From Paracholeplasma manati (GTDB taxonomy: Bacteria; Bacillota_I; Bacilli_A; Acholeplasmatales; UBA5453), in the NCBI RefSeq assembly GCF_025742995.1, contig NZ_JAOVQM010000001.1, positions 186,001-250,000 on the forward strand: a stretch of DNA of 64,000 nt. Reading direction: 5' to 3'. Both the position numbers and the translations under genes were made by a program. Shown one piece after another: positions 60,870 to 64,000 of the stretch. The notes beneath the pieces are model-generated. The model made no database searches, had not been told where the DNA came from, and worked only from the letters and a program-made list of their open reading frames with translations. Numbering within the stretch: the first letter of the stretch is position 1; each line of letters begins with the position of its first letter.

Positions 60870-60914
60870 AAATAAAAAGGTCTCCCTTTACAGGAGACCT
60901 TATATGAGTTGCCC
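60870..60914 (-). promoter_or_regulatory. pyrG leader attenuator, CTP-sensitive reiterative type
   Basis: Predicted transcript begins at 60914 with GGGC, seven bases after the -10. Fourteen bases on comes a terminator AAGGTCTCC / GGAGACCTT (60901-60877), then TTTTTATTTT. The 5' arm TCTCC could pair with extra G residues added at the 5' end when CTP is low, preventing termination. This is the arrangement shown for Bacillus subtilis and Lactococcus pyrG; here it is inferred from sequence. Confidence 0.8.
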
Positions 60915-60920
60915 TTCTTA

Positions 60921-60949
60921 ATTATATCAAATAAAAATCGGTGAAGCAA
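60921..60949 (-). promoter_or_regulatory. Promoter for pyrG
   Basis: Minus strand: -35 TTGCTT (60944-60949), 17-base spacer, -10 TATAAT (60921-60926), then TAAGAA before the GGGC start. Confidence 0.85.
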
Positions 60950-60957
60950 CGAGAATT

Positions 60958-61485
60958 TTACTTGTCGTACATGTCTTCGTAATCGTCCATGATTTCGTTG
61001 TAATCATCGTCGTCGAAGTCAATGTCTTCTTCATCTTCAATGATGATGGCGTCTTCTTCGTCAAGTAGTAAGTCTTCCTCTTCTTCATCGTCAGGAAGGA
61101 TACCATCTTCTTCTTCATCGTCTTCTTCATCATCTTTGAGTTCGATTTCGTCTTCTTCAGGAATATAGTAGTCGTCAACAGTCAATGTGTCGTCTTCTTC
61201 TTCCTCTACCACTTCTTCAGTGGTGTTGAAGTAAGAACCATCTTTATCCCAAAGTTCAAGGTTATTTTCTTTTAGATCCCATTCATCATTGCCACAAAAA
61301 ACGAATTTTGCTGACAAGGTCATGTCAATGTATAGTTGTGTTAATTTTTCAGTGTCTTCTTTAGAGATTTCTTTAAGTGATGCCACTGATTCTAATAAAT
61401 CGTAGATATTCTTTTTGCCTTCTGATCTTAAAATCTCTTCAGCAATTTCAACCATGGATTTGTTTACATACGTTTGTTTAGCCAT
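60958..61485 (-). CDS. rpoE: RNA polymerase delta subunit
   Basis: 175 aa. N-terminal HARE-HTH-type domain (MVEIAEEILRSEGKKNIYDLL, FVFCGNDEWDLKEN) and a long, almost wholly acidic C-terminal tail (residues ~90-175). Speeds RNA polymerase recycling and sharpens promoter choice in Firmicutes. Directly upstream of pyrG. Confidence 0.95.
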   Translation of the reverse strand: MAKQTYVNKSMVEIAEEILRSEGKKNIYDLLESVASLKEISKEDTEKLTQLYIDMTLSAKFVFCGNDEWDLKENNLELWDKDGSYFNTTEEVVEEEEDDTLTVDDYYIPEEDEIELKDDEEDDEEEDGILPDDEEEEDLLLDEEDAIIIEDEEDIDFDDDDYNEIMDDYEDMYDK

Positions 61486-61509
61486 AGTTTCCTCCTAAAA
61501 TACTATATT

Positions 61510-61538
61510 ATTGTATACGATGTGCTATGTTTTTGCAA
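61510..61538 (-). promoter_or_regulatory. Promoter for rpoE
   Basis: Minus strand: -35 TTGCAA (61533-61538), 17-base spacer, -10 TACAAT (61510-61515), followed by AGGAGG and the rpoE ATG. Confidence 0.78.
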
Positions 61539-61543
61539 GACTT

Positions 61544-61891
61544 TTATTTGAATAATCGAAATTGCACGATTTTCTCGGTGGTAACGCCTTCGATTTGATG
61601 GCGATAGCCAATTTCAATCAAATCTGGCGTTACAATTAAGTCGTGTGTTTCGACAATAGACTTAAATAGGATGCCTTCTTGACGATAATACCCCATCGTT
61701 CTCTGATGGGGAATATACGATTCTTGGAAAGAAACTTCGCCAGTGCGTCTGATTAAAACCTCGTTTAAATTGTAATAAACGGTGACGAGGCTAGCGGTGT
61801 TTGGATCCTGATATGTGATTTTTCCTGGTTCAAAAGTTGAATCGACTTGAAAGCTTTCTATTTGTCCGTCAGTAGTGATTGTTAGGATCAT
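61544..61891 (-). CDS. DUF1934 (YwiB-like) beta-barrel protein
   Basis: 115 aa, nearly all beta strand. Pattern VTVYYNLNEVLIRRTGEVSFQ and IEIGYRHQIEG fits DUF1934, and YwiB also lies near rpoE in Bacillus. No signal peptide. Function unknown. ATG overlaps the end of the upstream small membrane gene (4 bases). Confidence 0.65.
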   Translation of the reverse strand: MILTITTDGQIESFQVDSTFEPGKITYQDPNTASLVTVYYNLNEVLIRRTGEVSFQESYIPHQRTMGYYRQEGILFKSIVETHDLIVTPDLIEIGYRHQIEGVTTEKIVQFRLFK

Positions 61892-62166
61892 GCCATCAAG
61901 ATTCTAGCTAAGACGATGATAGCTAAAATAACGACCACGATGATGAGTAACTTCATCATCTTTTTCGCGATTGCGAACACACCGAAAATGATGACTACAG
62001 CAAGGCCTAGGGTGCCAAGAATCTTCATCCATTCAGGTAGCGGCATGATGACGTCGTTGTAGAAGTTAAGAGCGAGCCCATCAAAATCTACCAATTCTTC
62101 CAACATGCTGTCTAAATCCCCGAAAATACTCATTAAGAATGCCCAAATTTGATCTAGAATTTCCAT
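61888..62166 (-). CDS. Small two-part membrane protein, unknown function
   Basis: 92 aa from ATG 62166, seven-nine bases after AAGGAG; a TTG two codons earlier is less likely. N-terminal acidic amphipathic half (FGDLDSMLEELVDFDG), then two hydrophobic segments (~49-66, 72-90) split by AKKMMK. No family recognised. Between recR and the DUF1934 gene, same strand. Confidence 0.72.
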   Translation of the reverse strand: MEILDQIWAFLMSIFGDLDSMLEELVDFDGLALNFYNDVIMPLPEWMKILGTLGLAVVIIFGVFAIAKKMMKLLIIVVVILAIIVLARILMA

Positions 62167-62179
62167 ATACAATTTCTCC

Positions 62180-62773
62180 TTATTCGTACTTTTGTCTATT
62201 ATTCAGTGCGAGTTCTAGGGTGTGATCATCCGCGAAACTTAAATCCGCACCGACTGGAATGCCATATGCAATACGAGAAACCTTGATGCCTTTAGGTTTG
62301 AGTAATTCTTTTAAGTACTGTGCGGTGAGTTCCCCTTCCACAGTACCTGCCAAAGACAGGATGATTTCTTCAATCCCATTCAATCGTTGAAACAATGATT
62401 CAATGTTTAAATCTTCTGGGCCAATGCCTCTAGAAAAATCAATTGAACCCCCCAATACATGGTATAGCCCATGGTAGATTGGGTTGCGTTCCAAGACGAA
62501 CACATCTTTGTCTTCCGAAACCACCATGATGGTGTTTCGTTCACGGTTAAGGTCTTCACAAATAGGGCAGTGGCTTTCCATTAAGGTACCACACACTGGA
62601 CAATGTGAGATGTTTTGTTTCGCTTCAACCAAATGTTGGCTGAATGCGTCGATTTGATTTTTTTCAATCGTAGAGATGGTATAAAGTGCCAATCGTTCTG
62701 CGGTCTTTTTACCAATGCCAGGAAATTTTTTAAAATCTTCTACGAGTTTTAAAAAACTTTCAGGGTATTTCAT
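62180..62773 (-). CDS. recR: Recombination protein RecR
   Basis: 197 aa. Helix-hairpin-helix (FKKFPGIGKKTAERLALY), four-Cys zinc finger (CPVCGTLMESHCPICED), Toprim (TIMVVSEDKDVFVLER) and C-terminal Walker-like region are in order. Part of RecFOR repair. Start overlaps the ebfC stop. Confidence 0.97.
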   Translation of the reverse strand: MKYPESFLKLVEDFKKFPGIGKKTAERLALYTISTIEKNQIDAFSQHLVEAKQNISHCPVCGTLMESHCPICEDLNRERNTIMVVSEDKDVFVLERNPIYHGLYHVLGGSIDFSRGIGPEDLNIESLFQRLNGIEEIILSLAGTVEGELTAQYLKELLKPKGIKVSRIAYGIPVGADLSFADDHTLELALNNRQKYE

Positions 62774-63063
62774 TAGAATCCGCCAAACCCCATACCAGCT
62801 GTGAATTTGCTCATTTCTTGGTTGGTGGTCTTATCCACGACTTCAACCGCGTTATTGATGGCTGCTAAAATCGCGTCTTGTAACATTTCGACATCTTCCA
62901 GTAACTCTTCAGAAATCTTAATGTCGACCACTTGATGAGAACCTAACATGACCACTCTAACACCTGAAGCGGTGCCCGTAAATTCGGTCATTTGTAATCT
63001 TTCTTGGGTTTCTTGCATCTCTTTTTGAATCTTTTGTAACTTTTTAATCATGCCTGCGTTCAT
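62773..63063 (-). CDS. YbaB/EbfC nucleoid-associated protein
   Basis: 96 aa. N-terminal coiled helix (IKKLQKIQKEMQETQERLQ), core EFTGTASGVRVVMLGSHQV and DAILAAINNAVEVVD. Dimeric DNA-binding protein of the dnaX-ebfC-recR set. Begins 5 bases after dnaX. Confidence 0.95.
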   Translation of the reverse strand: MNAGMIKKLQKIQKEMQETQERLQMTEFTGTASGVRVVMLGSHQVVDIKISEELLEDVEMLQDAILAAINNAVEVVDKTTNQEMSKFTAGMGFGGF

Positions 63064-63068
63064 TATAT

Positions 63069-64000
63069 TTACTCCTTTATCATGACTTTGTCTTTGCCAA
63101 AGAAATCAATGGCTAAGGATACAGATCCTGGTTGCCAAGACTCTTCTACGGCTTCATATAAACCTAAATCGAGTTTAGGTAAGGTTGGTTTTTTGTTGCC
63201 ATCACGCCATTGTTTTGCAAAACTGTCAAACAATACTTGCCATGAAGCTTCATCGATACAAATGTAATCATCGATGAGTTTGGTTTTACTATTCAGAATT
63301 TCAAATACCAACTGTTTTGTGTTTGGTTTTAACATCATTTGACAATTGATTTTATCTGGATAGACCAAGAGAATTTCTTTATCGCTGGCTGCTACCAACT
63401 TGCCTTCATGTAACAACATGGCTGCGGCTTGTAGTTTCGCATCCTTGATTTGTGGGAGTCGTTCCCACCCTTTTAATAACAAGGCTTTTTTATCAATATT
63501 GGCGTTTTGTAGTAGTCTTTCGACATCTTGGACAGTGACCAATGGTTTTTTATCCGAAATGGTGGGTTCAGGACTGGTTGGTTCGATGGATTCTTTTTCT
63601 TCGACCACGCGTCTGATTTCTCGAGGGGCTGTCTTCAATTTGGAAATGTCAAATTCTAATCCTTTAATGCGTTCTTGAAGGCCTTGGAGTTGTTCTTGAT
63701 ATTGGATACGGTCCATATTTTGATGGTCAATCATCTTCACAATTGCAAGTTCAAGATAGGCACGTTTTTGATTGCTCCACTTGATATCATTTTGTGTACC
63801 ATTAAGCACTTCAAGGTAGAAGTAAATGCGGTCATTGGAATATTGTTTTGACAAATCTTCCACATATTTGGTTGGTCGAATGGCGTCAAATACGACATTC
63901 TTTTCAATCAATAAGTCTCTTAGTGTGGCAATTAAATCTGAAACTATCTTGTTCACTTCTTTACCATCTTCGATCATGTCGTTGAGTAAAGAAAAGGCTT
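63069..64000 (-). CDS. dnaX: DNA polymerase III gamma/tau subunit, 5' part cut by window edge
   Basis: C-terminal ~310 codons; the frame stays open to the window edge, so the ATG at 63977 is internal (upstream codons read AFSLLND). Residues match DnaX domain III onward (SDLIATLRDLLIEKN, NDIKWSNQKRAYLELAIVKM) and a tau-type tail. The N-terminal ATPase is outside. Order dnaX-ebfC-recR is conserved. Confidence 0.93.
   Translation of the reverse strand, partial: AFSLLNDMIEDGKEVNKIVSDLIATLRDLLIEKNVVFDAIRPTKYVEDLSKQYSNDRIYFYLEVLNGTQNDIKWSNQKRAYLELAIVKMIDHQNMDRIQYQEQLQGLQERIKGLEFDISKLKTAPREIRRVVEEKESIEPTSPEPTISDKKPLVTVQDVERLLQNANIDKKALLLKGWERLPQIKDAKLQAAAMLLHEGKLVAASDKEILLVYPDKINCQMMLKPNTKQLVFEILNSKTKLIDDYICIDEASWQVLFDSFAKQWRDGNKKPTLPKLDLGLYEAVEESWQPGSVSLAIDFFGKDKVMIKE

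Noticed and set aside
60877-60901. Simple terminator of rpoE
   Set aside because: It lies downstream of the pyrG promoter and predicted GGGC start, so it is better read as the pyrG attenuator, though it would also stop rpoE transcripts.
60927-61178. 83-codon Lys/Thr-rich frame over the end of rpoE
   Set aside because: Frame-shifted reading of the GAA/GAT-rich acidic tail of the delta subunit.

Overview
The window reads as chromosome from a low-GC Gram-positive bacterium of the Mollicutes/Bacilli border, most likely an Acholeplasma-like (Acholeplasmatales) organism; this assignment is tentative. Support: TGA acts as a stop and Trp is TGG (standard code, unlike Mycoplasma); the gene set is Firmicutes-type (hprK, rpoE delta, cdaA, rqcP, pcrA, yutD, DUF212, tsaE-tsaB-rimI-tsaD, dnaX-ebfC-recR); and secreted proteins are signal-peptide or lipobox proteins. 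No rRNA, tRNA, CRISPR array or prophage was seen.

Layout. 1-12.6 kb (minus): lgt (cut by the window edge), hprK, a small membrane protein, uvrA and ligA; then a compact UvrD-like helicase beside a ~570 bp AT-rich stretch without a clear gene; then pcrA and glnS. 12.6-26.1 kb: an alpha-glucan island. A minus-strand operon encodes a catalysis-free secreted starch-binding protein, MalE, and unusually enlarged MalF and MalG permeases. A divergent plus-strand pair encodes a secreted type I pullulanase and a small lipoprotein. A second minus operon encodes an RDD membrane protein, an alpha-amylase lipoprotein and a DUF1189 protein. LacI-family (MalR/CcpA-like) operator sequences lie in both control regions, suggesting one regulon that degrades starch or glycogen outside the cell and imports maltodextrins. 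No MalK-type ATPase is present, so it must come from elsewhere.

26.2-39 kb (minus): aldo/keto reductase, an anchored protein of unknown function, the t6A operon, pgi, an S1 protein, DegV, DUF212, NfuA-like, YutD, a fused IspDF, formyl-THF cyclo-ligase, a PAS protein with a degenerate GGDEF domain, a 57-residue single-span protein and the c-di-AMP cyclase cdaA. 39.2-47.5 kb: class II (B12-dependent) ribonucleotide reductase, hflX, dusB, hslO, a BspA-like leucine-rich lipoprotein and maf. 47.5-48.9 kb: an IS605-family element with tnpB and a recognisable omega-RNA/right end but no tnpA. 48.9-54.5 kb (plus): tilS-hpt-ftsH-rqcP-lysS. 54.6-64 kb: uracil permease, a helical unknown, YhhN, a DUF2202 ferritin-like protein, fba, pyrG, rpoE, a DUF1934 protein, a small membrane protein, recR, ebfC and dnaX (cut by the edge).

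The best regulatory readings are two pyrimidine attenuators only 5 kb apart: a PyrR-type leader before the uracil permease, and a pyrG leader whose predicted transcript starts with GGGC and runs into a terminator with a pyrimidine-rich 5' arm, as in CTP-sensitive reiterative attenuation. I found no convincing wholly new defence or metabolic system. The less ordinary items are the MalG/MalF extensions, the cdaA-linked microprotein, the degenerate GGDEF protein, the compact helicase and the solo TnpB element.
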